Below, one piece after another: positions 22,311 through 34,161 of a stretch of 64,000 bases of DNA. The stretch is from Amaurobius ferox (Eukaryota; Arthropoda; Arachnida; Araneae; Amaurobiidae), in NCBI GenBank assembly GCA_951213105.1, contig OX578146.1, positions 56,737,069-56,801,068 on the forward strand. The letters are read 5' to 3'. Below the pieces are notes generated by a model that was not told the origin of the DNA, searched no databases, and was given only the letters and a program-made list of their open reading frames with translations. Made by a program: the position numbers and the translations under genes. Position 1 is the stretch's first letter; each line of letters starts with the position of its first letter.

Positions 22311-23100
22311 AAAAATCTGATATGGGCAGCACATGACTTTCCCTGCAGACTTATATACACGTTCTCTTCATTTTAATTAAATTTAATTCAGTTTTAATTC
22401 AATTTTCGTTCTTATTTGGTAACTGGACCCATTTTCAAAGGTGGCGTAGAGAAAAAACGAATAAACTAAAATATCTCGAGAACGGCTAGTCCTAGTATAA
22501 TGCGGTTGGTCTTATCTTCGTTAAAAATTGCGTATAAAACAAGCATTTAATGGATATATTTCAGCATACATAATTTTTTATTTTAGATTTTGTCGATTTT
22601 TGCCGGCCATTTTGCAATAGAAGCCAAGTTATTTTTTTCTGAATCGTACCAAAATCCAATCAGCACCAGGGTGACCCACAAGCGACTTATCTAATAAATT
22701 TTGTGAAATTCAGTACATTAGATTATCAGCTAGAATGGATACAAGCTTTTGCGGGTTATTTCGCAAAAAAAGGTGGGTTCTTTTATCCCGAATCGTACCG
22801 AAAACAAATCAGCACCAGATTCGCCCACAAATGACTTACCCACCAAATTTTATGAAATTCGGTCAATTAGTTTTTTAGTTAGAGTAGATACAAAATCTGC
22901 ACAGACTGACAGACGGACAGACACACAGACACACAGACAGACAGACAGACACACAGACACACACACAGACGTCACACTAAAAATAGTTTTTTCGTATTCT
23001 AGAGGTCTCGAAACGTGTAGATACGTCGAAAACTCGAGTTGCGATTTTCGACATGATTCCAATACTTCCCCTATACATTACTATATATTGCAGGGAAAGT
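22311..23100 (-). mobile_element. Family B repeat, copy 5
   Basis: Complete minus-oriented unit from AAAAATCTGATATGGGCAGC to ATATTGCAGGGAAAGT, with a long (ACAG)n/(CA)n run at about 22907-22969. With copy 4 it forms an inverted pair. With copy 6 it is in tandem. Confidence 0.92.
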
Positions 23101-23845
23101 AAAAATCTGATGTAGGCAGCACATGACTTTCCCTGCAGACTTATATCCACGTTATCTTTATTTTAATTAAATTTATTTCACTCTTAATTCAATTTTCGCT
23201 CTCATTCGGTAACCTGGCTTATTTTCAAAGCTGGCGTAGAGAAAATACGAAAAACTAAAATATCTCGAGAACTGCTAGTCCTAGTGTAATGGGGTTGGTC
23301 TTATTATTTTCTTCTTTAAAATTACGTATTAAACAATCATTTAATGGATATATTTGAGTATACATAGTTCTTTAGTTTAGATTTTGACGATTTTTGCTGG
23401 CCATTTCGCAAAAAATGGCAGGTTATTTTTTTCCGAAGCATACCAAAATCTAATCAGCACCAGAGTGACCCACAAGTGACTCATCTGCCGAATTTTGGGA
23501 AATTCGGTCTATTAATTTTTCAGTTAGAGTGGATACAAGGTGTTGGTGGCCATTTCGCAAAAATACGCGGGTTCTTTAATCCCGAATCGTACCCAAAACT
23601 AATAAGCACCAGACTCGTCCACAAGTGACTTACCTACCAAATTTTGTGATATTCGGTAAATTAGTTTTTTAGTTAGAGTGGGTACAAAATCTGCACAGAT
23701 AGACAGACACACAGACGTCACGCTAAAACGGTTTTCTCGTATTCTAGAGGTCTCGAAACGTATAGATACGTCGAAAACTCGAGTTGCTATTTTCGACATG
23801 ATTCCAATACTTTCCCTATACATTATCATGTATTGCAGGGAAAGT
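23101..23845 (-). mobile_element. Family B repeat, copy 6
   Basis: Minus-oriented unit in direct tandem with copy 5. The microsatellite has shrunk to a few ACAG units near 23700, so array members differ mainly in microsatellite length. Confidence 0.92.
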
Positions 23846-25439
23846 AAAAAACACCCATTTATACAACATCAAACTGTCATATATGTACAGAAAACATTTA
23901 CTAGTTTTATATCATGCAATAAAATTGTTCACAGCACCCATACATATATTTACCCAAATAACTTTATACACAACATTCTAGAAGTACTTAAATAAATTAT
24001 AGTCTAGAAAAGTTTACAAGCACTTGAGATATTTTACATTATGTATATTTCTAATTTAGAACAGTCTGGTTGTAACTCGCAATTTTGTATCTCATGGGAG
24101 AAATTAGCGTGCTTTATTTTAGGCCAAATAATTCTGAATTGTAGTCTGAATTCCCAAGTTTCATTTACAAATACTTTGTTTAATAATAAAGAGTGAATTC
24201 TGGCTGTATGGTAAGCCTAAAAACACGTTATCAGCTTTTCATTTAATTAACCCAAATTTTGATAATAATACATACAATATATGTATTAAAAACATTTCAG
24301 TATTCTATATTAAGTTGCTGTACATAAAATGACTTATTTTCAGATGCATTGGGTTTTGCGAAATGAAACTGTTGCAGTATAACTCCTTTTATTCGTATCA
24401 GACTCATGTATTATTCCGATAATCTAATAGGTGACCCAGTTAGTTAAAAGTATCCTATTTTGAAGATGAATGGGCGTTTTTGGGGATTTATGAAATAAAC
24501 ATAGTACAATAAAACTCAGTTTATTCGAATAAGAATGATGTATTATTCAGATAATGATCAGTATCAACTAGGGTCGAAGCATCAATTACAGAACCTAACG
24601 GAGCAGAAATCCACCCCAACTCAGGATGAAAGGGTTTACAAAGTCTTTGCAGATCCTTCAAAAACCCTCTGGTGACTCAGAAGACTAAATCTTTGCATAG
24701 TATCAACCATTGAACAGAGACTAACATAGCTGAAATTTCGATACCCCCTGCAATAAGACGATTATAGTTTTTTACATGTCTTTCTGACCCTCAAGCAACC
24801 CTGCGGTGGCTTACAATGCTGAATATTTGTGCATTTATAATATTCAGCACTGAAATGAACTATTGCCGGATTTTCAATTTTCCTCCAGAGAGTACCAAAT
24901 GAAGGCGGCAAAGTCCTATAGAATTCTCCCGAAACCTACATCAGGGACATACGTAAATGGGTAACTCAACCACGGGTAAGAACCTAAGTGAGCTGATTTT
25001 CATTTCAGACAACTATTTTCGACGCTAAGCACGATACATTGTTACACAAAACAAAAATTATGAAAAATAGTTGCACCTTATTGTGGCGCCGTAAAAAGAC
25101 GTAACTGAAGTTACATTTAAGAAACATATATTTAATTAACCTTAGCATAAGGCTGTAATTACTGAACATCGTAAAACCTTAAAACACATTACGTTGTGTA
25201 CTGCTTTTACCCACCTTATTCATCTTCAGTGCGAGTTCTGTAAAAGAATATTAATTAACATACTGCTACTCAATTATTTGCACCATTGTTAACTTTAAAA
25301 TAAAATCATTTATTAACAACATAGATTACTTGTTAAATTAATTACAACAATTATTCATATTAATTGCGGCGGAGAGAGCAAATGTGAGACCAGTTACTAT
25401 TATCAACATAATCTGAGACCTGCTACAATATTTAATAAA
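23846..25439. other. Intergenic, fragment of repeat E
   Basis: No gene seen. About 24990-25075 (GAGCTGATTTTCATTTCAGA, ATACATTGTTACACAAAACA) resembles 45500-45600, so a further dispersed repeat (E) is present in fragments. Confidence 0.4.
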
Positions 25440-26143
25440 CACATACCTACCTCACCACAACGCTTGCATCATTGTACATTGTACTGGTACCAAATCGAAG
25501 TATGGTACTGCTACTCTTACTGGTTGTGCTAATTTTGTTGAAGTCTCCTTGACCTCGGACTGACATAGAATTGCACATTAGGACACTTTTTGTGGACTAT
25601 CCCCGGTCTAATCTGTTATGGAATCATCACGGCAGTCTCTCTGCTCGTTGACGTCTTACCCTCTGGAATTCTCTCTCATATCTTGCTGTTCTCTTCGGAA
25701 TCTCTGCGTAATTTCTCACAAACTAACTGACTAACTTCATAACTACTTTCATAACTACTTTCATAGCTATTTTCATGACTACTTTCATAACTATTTTCAT
25801 GACTACTAACTTACTCATAGCAGTCGTGTAATATCATCTCTTGGTCGCCGCCTCTTTTTGCCTGAGATCTGACACGTCTCTTTGGCTCTGCTTAGTCGAC
25901 CTTGAGCAATGTGCCCAGACATTTAGCATATTGGTTACATTATTGACCACTTGTGTGGTCTCTTGTGACTTCACCTTGGCCTCCACTGTTTATTGCAGAC
26001 TTTGATCTTTCGTGTCAGGGCGCCATAAATCTGGCATTCCCAAGTCTGATGCTTTGTTTGCTATTGCAGAAAACCATAAATACACAACATAAAACTATCT
26101 CACCTAAATCTGGTGTGACCTCATTTCTTGGTCTCACACTTAT
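25440..26143 (-). mobile_element. LTR-retrotransposon remnant (leader and primer site)
   Basis: On the minus strand TGGCGCCCTGACACG (26025 down to 26011) has the form of a retroelement primer-binding site, matching a tRNA 3' CCA end and beginning like the TGGCGCCC sites of many retroelements. What would be LTR lies at 26026-26143 and is cut by family D. Downstream in that strand comes a less AT-rich, purine-rich region with a short charged frame and a 12-bp tandem repeat. No protease, reverse transcriptase or integrase is present. The call rests on the primer site and is tentative. Confidence 0.4.
25733..25806 (-). repeat. 12-bp minisatellite, about six units
   Basis: Units of the form TTTCATAACTAC and TTTCATGACTAT. 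On the minus strand one frame reads a Tyr-Glu-Ser-Ser-like tetrapeptide repeat and another Met-Lys-Val-Val. With a unit divisible by three, the repeat may once have been coding in the surrounding retroelement. Confidence 0.75.
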
Positions 26144-26757
26144 AACATTCTCATGCGTAGTATTGAGAGAGTGTTGTTTTCACAAAAATTTTCAATTTCG
26201 AGATGCCAATGTACGTTTTAAAACCACCTGAACAAGTTTTTAGCTATTTTTGGAGTGATGTCCGTCTGTCTGTATTTCTATGGTTGATTTCTTATATACA
26301 CATCAATGGATTACACGGCCACGAATATTAATGGATTTTCACAAATCTTTATATCCGGCTTTGTTATCAAAAAATCTAGAACTGGATAGTATATTTTTTA
26401 TTAATTTCAGCGAAAACATCGAAACATATTCGAAATTTTATATATTTTAACATGGCAGAATAGGACAAAGTTTGACTTAATCATGAATAAAAGGGTTTAT
26501 TTATGACTCAATGATCGTGAGACCTTATGATTTCAATCATTGTTGTAAAAAGTAATCATTTAACAAATTTATTTTGCTTGTGACGTCATTAGCTCCCCTT
26601 AGGGGGCAAGTTACCCTCCACTTTTTGAAGATACACTGGTATCAATTGAAATATTTTTTCAAGCCCTTTAAAGTGAAAGGTAACAGGCTACAGCTGCAAT
26701 ATTTTGGACCCATGGTACCGACTTTTCAATTTTTTTCTTCTAAAATTAAAAAAAAAA
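26144..26757 (+). mobile_element. Family D repeat, copy 1, 3' end lost
   Basis: Begins ACATTCTCATGCGTAGTATT, followed by TTTTCAATTTCGAGATGCCA and GTGATGTCCGTCTGTCTGTA, and runs in parallel with 53814-54440. Its 3' terminal motif is missing because a family A copy begins right after the A-run at 26749-26757. Confidence 0.8.
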
Positions 26758-28012
26758 AACAAGAAAAATCAATCATGCTTAAAGCATTGATTATGAAACA
26801 CTTTCCAACTTCAATGTAATTTTATTTAAATATGTCGAAAATGCAATACATTCCTCGGTACTATTTTAAAACTTATCACAATAATACATTAATTTATTAT
26901 ATTTGAAAACTTAAACTTTCGAAAAAAATGAACTTCATTCAAATGACGGCATTGAAATATAAATTGCCTGGTTTAAACATCTCTAAAATGCGATACATTA
27001 CTCGGTAATAATTTTAGAATTATCATAATACTACGGTAATTTATTATATTTGAAAATTTCATCGCAGACAGCTGAAATTCATTCAAATGACGTCATAGAA
27101 AAAATAACACGCCTGGCTCTCTCTATAAATGCAGCATTTCATTCATAATATTTTCCCATTCGTTTCATTCATCACAAAACTATAATAATTTATTTTATTT
27201 AAAAATTAAGACCATGGAGCTACAAGTTATTAACCTCTATGCTTAAAACTTCATCGAAAAAAATCGTCCTTCTCTCTGTAAAATCAATGAATATTTCATT
27301 CATAACAGCGATACAGACTCCATAAGCTAAATATTTTATGTTAAAGAAATACGGTAATTCTAATACAACTCATTCTACATATTTTGCTGTTTAAATTTTA
27401 CATAAGTGAAAAATAGGCTTCGTTGTAGAAATAATCAAATTTGGATGAGCATTTGAACTCAAATATATTGTAATTGCGTAGTTTCAGTATGTAGATGCTC
27501 ATAATTTAAGCAAAAACAGAGTGGTTTTAGGACGGATACAACACTCAATATGAATTAAAAAGAACTATAAAAATTACGACTTTGAGACAAGATGGATGCC
27601 ACATATGAGAACTGTAATTATTATTTCAGTTTTTTATTTAAAACACTACTGAATATATTTCACTGAATTTTTTTTATATATTTTATGGAACAATTTGAAT
27701 ATTACCTAAAATTTTCGAAGCAATTTGTGAATTTTAAATCCGCTTAAAAAATGTTTGAACAATTAGGTCCTATAGGGCTCAATGTATTTAATTTTTTCAA
27801 CCCGGGTTCAATCCAAAACTAATTGGGTGATATTATTAATTGATATTCCCACAGGTCCTACAGAATGTCTGAATAACATACTAAAATTTCATTTTGATTA
27901 AGTCATTTTTACGGCAGTTATCGTGCTAACGGGCAGACAGACAGACTGAAAAACAGACAGGCAGAATGAACAAAGTCATAAACACTTTTAAACTTTCCTG
28001 TAAAGTATTAAA
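26758..28012 (-). mobile_element. Family A repeat, copy 4
   Basis: Complete minus-oriented copy from AACAAGAAAAATCAATC to the closing motif AACACTTTTAAACTTTCCTG with (ACAG)n near 27935-27960. It stands alone, which shows that family A is a unit in its own right. It lacks the roughly 60 bp with the two GATCGTTTCATAT repeats seen in copies 1, 2 and 7, so it belongs to a separate sublineage or carries a deletion. Confidence 0.88.
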
Positions 28013-28257
28013 AATGGATTCTGTTATAAGAAAGTAAAGTTGAACCACATTTCAGTTAATTTTTTTATTATTTCCAGTTCATTTTCCAATTATCTCCAGT
28101 TAATTTTCTGTATCTGGAATTAGGGAATATTCAGGGACTTTTACTTTACTTTCTTTATCAGACAGAAGTAAAAAATAACATTTCATAATATAAAAAAGTT
28201 TACCGTATCAATAGAATGTAAAGCATAAGTAAATTGATCATACAAGGAAAAATTTAT

Positions 28258-28620
28258 ACTCTGATTAGATTTTAGTATGATTCGGAAAAACCTAACCTGT
28301 CGTTCTTTGCAAAATGGCCCGCAAAAATCGTCAAAATCTAAAATAAAAAACTACGTATGCTCAAATATATCCATTAAATGCTTGTTTTATACGTAATTTT
28401 TAACGAAGAAAAGAATAAGACCAACCCCATTACACTAGGACTAGCCATTCTCGAGATATTTTAGTTTTTTTCGTATTTCCTCTACGCCACCTTTGAAAAT
28501 AAGTCCAGTTCCCAAATGAGAACGAAAATTGAGTTAAAAGTGAATTAAATTTAATTAAAATAAAGATAATGTGGATATACGTCTGCAGGGAAAGTCATGT
28601 GCTGCCCACATCAGATTTGT
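28258..28620 (+). mobile_element. Family B repeat, 3' half
   Basis: Starts abruptly at CTGATTAGATTTTAGTATGA in mid-unit and ends with the complete terminus TCTGCAGGGAAAGTCATGTG and CTGCCCACATCAGATTTG. Sequence between 28013 and 28257 is unassigned. A 5'-truncated copy with an intact 3' end may be a partial transposition or a deletion. Confidence 0.88.
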
Positions 28621-29382
28621 TTACTTTACGGTGAGGTTGAGATTGAAACTGTGCAATATATTTTGGAATCGCTACGAATGCAGACGTCACTACGATGCAC
28701 AGACTTCTCACTACGGTGCACAGACTGAAACACATATAATCTCTTTATATATATATTATATAAATGAGTATATCGTAGACGTTTCGGGACCAAAGCATTT
28801 TATCTCCATAAGTGGCACAAAGTATGATACCAAACTTTCCATAAGCCTCTGAGAATACTGGCTTAGTGAAAAAAGATCTACATCATTATACGAGAAGCAT
28901 ACATGAAAACCTGCGGTTGACATTTTAGGGCTAAAGCCATTATTTATACGATAAACCGGAATGAAGTTCTCAACAACTTTACCCTTATCGTTCTTGACAG
29001 CATCGAAAAGTTTCTGAGACCCCCGTCAAAATAGTAAAGCAAAGTGTATGAAGAATAACATTTGCTACATAATAAGAAGCTGTTTATCATACATTACAAT
29101 AAGAATATTTATGCATACATTGACATTTCTGTTAGATACATATATCTACATGTATATTATATTTAAAACATTATTTTCATGCTTTGAGAGTGAAACTTCC
29201 CATTTTTAACAGTATGGCGAGAAATGCCCTTGATTAAAATGTTTAACAAGTAGTTTATTGAGAGTATAGAAAATGTCTACCACTCTTACTAAATACATAG
29301 AACAAGCATTACTTTCCCGAAAATTTCAGCGTTCCATATTTTGGCAGAAAATCACGTTTTAAGACATCCTGAAAAACTTGTG
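28621..29382. other. Intergenic spacer
   Basis: No gene or repeat recognised. A small direct repeat lies near 28680-28725 (CACTACGATGCACAGACTTC / CACTACGGTGCACAGACTGA). Confidence 0.45.
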
Positions 29383-29703
29383 AGGATTCTATTATTCATT
29401 ATTATTGTGTGCCAATTTTACTTTTCATTATGCTAATTTATGTACGAAACGCCTCAACTCTGTTTCCGAGAATCATGCATCCACGACTGGCCAGGACTAT
29501 AAAAGAGGCAAATATTAGAGAGAAGGATTCCTTCGTATTGGCATGACCCGTATTGGCATCCGGGAAAGTTGAAAGTGTGAATCGTCGTCATGCAGTTTCG
29601 GCTGCTATCTTTATACGAGAGTGCACGGGTGTGGTGGTAACTCTGCTCATTACTGGAAGTATATAGTGAAGTTATTGCCCCTACAAGATTGTGAGTATAG
29701 ATA
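29383..29703 (+). mobile_element. 5' LTR, left half
   Basis: Matches 34215-34525 from GAGGATTCTATTATTCATTA to GTGAGTATAGATA. TATAAAAG at 29498-29505 corresponds to 34329-34336. The first 50 bp of the LTR and everything after the foldback insertion point are missing. Confidence 0.88.
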
Positions 29704-30531
29704 TACCGGATGTCCAGTGCTATCGGTGGCCAATGGCTATTTCCGCAATCGCTAGTCACAGAGATATACTTCCAATTGCAAAAATGTTTTAAATTTTAAA
29801 ATAATATTATCTTAAAAACAGTTTAAATCAATAGATGCATTTTTGAAAAAAATACGTAATATAAATTTTTATACGGTACCCCGGCCCTACCAGTTATATT
29901 TAGGAAAATCATCCTCATACAGTTTCATGCAAAATAAAAAAAAATCATCTTTTACGACCAAAATTGACCGATTTATAGTTGCTTAAAGTTAGATCAATTT
30001 TGTGCTGAGAAATGGGGGTTATACACAAAATAATTATATACACATATCTATTATTTTTAGGTGTTATATGTCTTTATTATTTCAGATTTAATGTGCGTAA
30101 TGTTTTATTTTCGTCTGCAGGTTCGCTGCAATTGGTCTCATTACTGATCTATTACCGTATAAAAATTTAAATTTCGTAATTTTCACAGAAATGCATTTAA
30201 TGACTTAAACTATTTGACTTGAATAATAATGTATTACCTCATTTACAATAAAGACCTTAGAAAGACCCCTAGAAGATCTTAGTCGAGTCCTGACTATAAT
30301 ACTCTTCTAAACAAATTACTTACTATTGAATGAAAAGCTTTACTTCATTCTCGAACTTAATCAGCAAATGCAATTAAGACATATTACTTTGAATACGGAA
30401 TTTCAATATTTATGTGGCCCCTTAAAAGTTGCCTGAAACGGGACATTTTTATGCGTGGAAAAGCGACTTAAGTCATAAAGTTTAATGCTTCATAACTCGG
30501 TGAATTTTGGTCGTAAAAGGATGATTTTGCA
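29704..30531 (+). mobile_element. Foldback element, nested copy with lost right end
   Basis: The left arm (29704-29970, CGGATGTCCAGTGCTATCGG onward) matches the element at 8393. The remainder of the core and the start of the right arm lie at 30420-30531 (GACATTTTTATGCGTGGAAA to GGTCGTAAAAGGATGATTTT). About 390 bp of other sequence at 30025-30415 separates them, with a degenerate right-arm fragment at about 30152-30215. Since it splits an LTR, it is younger than that element. Confidence 0.85.
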
Positions 30532-30599
30532 AATGTCGAAATTAGTTATTTTTAAGAGTTCCGAAGTAAAGCGCATTTACAAAAACGACCGAACTACAA

Positions 30600-30800
30600 C
30601 TGTGTTGTTTAAATAATGTTGTATAGAAATGTTGCGTAGTAATGTTGTGTACTACTGTTTTGTAATAATATTGTGTATTGTGTACTAATACGGTTTAATA
30701 AAATTGTGCAGTAAAGTTATGTAATAAGATTGTGCAGTGATATTCTGTAGTAATATTGTGCATGTAATAGTATGTAGGGTAGTAATATTTTTACAGAATT
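30600..30800 (+). repeat. Degenerate short tandem repeat in the retroelement leader
   Basis: Loosely repeated phrases such as TAATATTGTGTA and GTAATGTTGTGTA, spaced about 15-20 bp, fill the region before gag. Confidence 0.6.
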
Positions 30801-30859
30801 TTGTGTGATAGATTCGATCGTAGTAGTTTAAAGTGATAGTTTCAGTAAAGTCGTTAAAC

Positions 30860-31506
30860 ATGGCCGAATTTGAGTTACAAGAAAGTAAAATAAAATTGAA
30901 TATGACGCAAGGAAATGATGTGAATCAGTTAGCACAAAGCTCTGTAGTAACTACAAATAATTCTATGGAACAGTATGGAATTATGTTAGCACGAGCTACT
31001 TTATTGGCAAATTCGCCGATATTTTCGTTTGATGGGTTAACGTCTAGAGAAAGTTTATTAAGGATCTAGAAAGGTATTTTCAGGGAAGTATATTAAATGA
31101 AGCACAAAAATTAGTAAAGGCACAGAATACTTTGATAGGTAGAGTAAAGTATTGGTGGGATGTGTTAGGTGAAGATGATGTAACTAATATTTCGGAGTTT
31201 AAGGATAAAATTAAGCAGGTATTTCCAGACAACAGGGATAAAGTTCGGTTGGAAGCAGAACTGTACGGAAAACGCCAGACTGAATATGAATCGGTAACAA
31301 AATTTTTGTTAAGGAAATTAGAAATAGGAAAAAAATTAGAACTAGGTTCAGAAGCAGACAGTAAAAAGTTGATTTTTCATAGGTTGTTGCCTAGGTGGCA
31401 AGGTTTTTTTGAGGATAGAATGCCAGCAACAGTTCTGGTTTTTTCGTTCAAAGCAAAAAATACAATGACAGATACACACACACACACACATAAACTCTCA
31501 ATATAA
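30860..31506 (+). pseudogene. Retrotransposon gag-like gene, frameshifted
   Basis: The start is taken as ATG at 30860, inside a longer frame, because the protein-like part begins there (MAEFELQESK). The first frame ends at 31069. The following frame resumes in register with a one-base shift and continues to about 31440 with a typical gypsy gag core: a Trp-Trp pair in a KYWW context, a phenylalanine-rich helix near Phe-Lys-Asp-Lys, and alternating charged helices. The last part reads through a (CA)n run at 31475-31493 and is not gag. I see no intact CCHC zinc knuckle; the only trace is a Tyr-Cys-Asn context near 31590. Gag would package element RNA, but this copy is broken. Confidence 0.75.
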
Positions 31507-31708
31507 TGATCAGTCTCGTAAGCAAAACTACAGAAAAGCCGAATTTAAACAAACCAGTGCACAAGAGTATAAACCTGAAAAACAAGTACATAATTATTGC
31601 AATGAAAGGGATAACTATCGGTTAAAACAAAGTACCTCGAAGCGGGACAATGTGCTCTATAATAACAATAATAAAATACCAAACATAAATTTCAACAAGG
31701 TGTAGCTA

Positions 31709-32202
31709 ATGAATGCAACGATACCACATATAGTGATTAAATTAGATGGAATTGCAGTAGAGCTACTAATAGACACGGAAAGTGAACGATCTTTCGTACC
31801 AGATGAATATTTTAGGGAAATGTGCCCCACACAAAGATTATACAAAGTAAATGATCTGGAAGTGATTACAGCTCAAGTTGATGCAGGTAAAGTTATAGGA
31901 TCCTACCGGGGGAACGATTGGAATTCAAAACGAAAATATTACGATGTCACTATTAGTACTTAGAAAAATTACAATTCCCAGTTATCCCAGGAGTGGACTT
32001 TTCAAAGGAAGCAAATATTGAACTAACTTTTAAATCAAAGTCTGTAAAATTTAAAATGAAAAACTCAAAAACTGTGCAAGAAAAAGTAGAAATCGAATTA
32101 ACTAAGGGCCCAAAAGCAGATTTACAAACTGGTGTTGATTTTGTAAAATCTAAAGTGATAAAGCCTGGAGTTGTGGCGGAAACAATTGAAAATAATCGAT
32201 AA
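31709..32202 (+). pseudogene. Retropepsin-like protease, active site altered
   Basis: The frame at 31709-31963 contains a hydrophobic strand, then GIAVELLIDTES. This is where retroviral-type aspartic proteases carry the catalytic Asp-Thr-Gly triad. Here Gly is replaced by Glu, which should abolish activity. After a stop at 31963, the next frame (31993-32202, preceded by PVIPGVDF) looks like the continuation of the same domain, where such proteases have an Ile-Leu-Gly-x-Asp-Phe-like strand. Two lesions therefore separate this copy from function. Confidence 0.7.
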
Positions 32203-32247
32203 AGTGTTAAATAACAGAGTAATGATCAAAATTTTAAATGCACGCTT

Positions 32248-33329
32248 ATGAGGGAATTAGATTCTAAAATTAAGAGTGTATCTCAAAATAATTCAGACCT
32301 TAAAAATCGACATAAACGAAATAGGATGATGACAGTTAAACCTTCAGTAGTGAATAAGAAAACTGAAATAAAAATTGGTTCAATGGAAGAAAATGCGATA
32401 GCCATTCAAAATGATCTAAAATTAGCCGAATTTTCAAATTCCGACGGGCAAGAAAGTAGATATAAGGAAGTTGCAAAAATCACTTTGACGGAGGCAAACA
32501 GTAGAGTGAAAGATTTTGAAAGTGAATCGGTGATTCAAAATACCAAGGAAATATCTAATGATTTATCTAGTTTAAATTTTACTAAGAAAAGCAACGTTGA
32601 AAAGTTCATAAATTGTGATAATCTGAGTGAAGCTAGTTGCACATCGTTAGGAGTGATATTTCTATAACATGTATGTCTCGTCAGGAATCGAAGCAAATTG
32701 TTTCTGATCAATCGAATCATGATGCAAAAAATGAAAATAGGTTAACAGTTTCAAATAGTGAGCACCCGAAAGAAATCAAAAAGGCACAGAAAGCGAAATT
32801 TGAAACAAGTTAACAACTCGGACCAGAAACTATTAAGGAAGCGAAAAGTGACACAAGTCAAAAACTTGGATCAGAAACTATTCAGAAAGCGAAATTAGAA
32901 ACAAGTCAAAAAAGCAAAGTAGCGGGAACGAGTGCAACTAAAATTCCAATAGTAGCGGGAGCGAAGGCAACTACAAATCCGAAAGAACGGAACATTCAAA
33001 ACGGTGGTCCAGGTAAAAAGTGGCACAGGCAATGGAAAATTCTAACTGGGTCAGAAACAAGTGCTCCGAATGAACAACAGAAAAAGAAAGGTAAATTTGA
33101 TTTTAGAAAGCATAAGGCAGAAGAAGATATGGCACCACCAGTGTACAGAACAATGTACGCTTCAATGAAATTCCAAATGAAGGAATACCAGAAGAAGTTA
33201 CGAAAACGAAAGAGTTTCATCATTCTGGTATTAGCACAGGAACACAGAAAGAAACCGGACGGAATTGAGAAAGGACAAAAAAACACAGTAGAAACAGTTT
33301 TATTCGCAGCCGAGAAATGTCACGAGTGA
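32248..33329 (+). pseudogene. Charged reading frames after the protease, role unknown
   Basis: Frames at 32248-32667 and 33129-33329, with open stretches between them, are rich in Lys, Glu, Ser and Asn and show no reverse transcriptase (no Tyr-x-Asp-Asp), RNase H or integrase motif. A 48-bp direct repeat at 32802-32897 lies between them. They could be a linker expanded in a non-autonomous lineage, or badly decayed pol. Base composition resembles the gag part, so they probably belong to the same element. Confidence 0.5.
32802..32909 (+). repeat. 48-bp tandem repeat inside the charged region
   Basis: Units start at 32802, 32850 and (partial) 32898, each opening GAAACAAGTYAA or GACACAAGTC and containing CAGAAACTATT and GAAGCGAAA. 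The unit length keeps frame and would add 16 residues per copy. Confidence 0.8.
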
Positions 33330-34161
33330 AAACCGAAATCATCTATGGATAGAACGGAACCATAATCATCGATGGACAGAAAAGGACCAAAATGCTCGGT
33401 GGACGCAAACGGATCAAACGATGGACATAAAGAGATCGCCGATGCAGATGGGCAGAAATAGATCAATGGGGTAGATGTAAGAACACTGAGCCGAAATGGT
33501 AATATAATTTTTTTTTAAAAAGTTCTATTTTGGGAGAAAAAGAAAAATCAAAATAAACTTTGAACTTTTTCATCCTTAGAATGACCAGAAAAAAGAAGAG
33601 GGAAATAAAATGTATGTTATAAAATGTTCTAAAATTATTAAGCTTATGAAAGGTTATTTTGTCATTGTTAACATAGTTGTAAATGTAGAATGTTTTTTTT
33701 CATAAGAAAAGTAGTTATAAATGTAGTAAATAGAAAATTATGTTTTTTAAGGAAAGTAATTAACGAAAATTAAGGTTCAAGTAAACTAATGTAACTTTAA
33801 AAATGTAAGTTGTGTTTTGAAGATGAATAGAAATACATGTTTTTTTTTAAAGATTATAAATATTAAAAGTATTATTAAATGTTTCAGTAGAGGATAAAAT
33901 GAAATTAAATAGTATTAATTAAATAAGTAATGCGTCTAATTGAATTAATATGTTTAACTAAGTAACACTTTTTTTATGTATATTTCAAATATTTCAATTT
34001 CATGTAGCTTAAAAGTGTATTACAATGAAAGGTAAATTACTGAACTGAATATCACGAGTTTTGCCAGTATGAACAACTGGATGAAAAAAGGATTTAACCC
34101 AGTTTTTCCTAGAGAGTTTGGCTGGCGAAAAATTTTGTGTAGGAAAATTTTTAGTGGGGTC

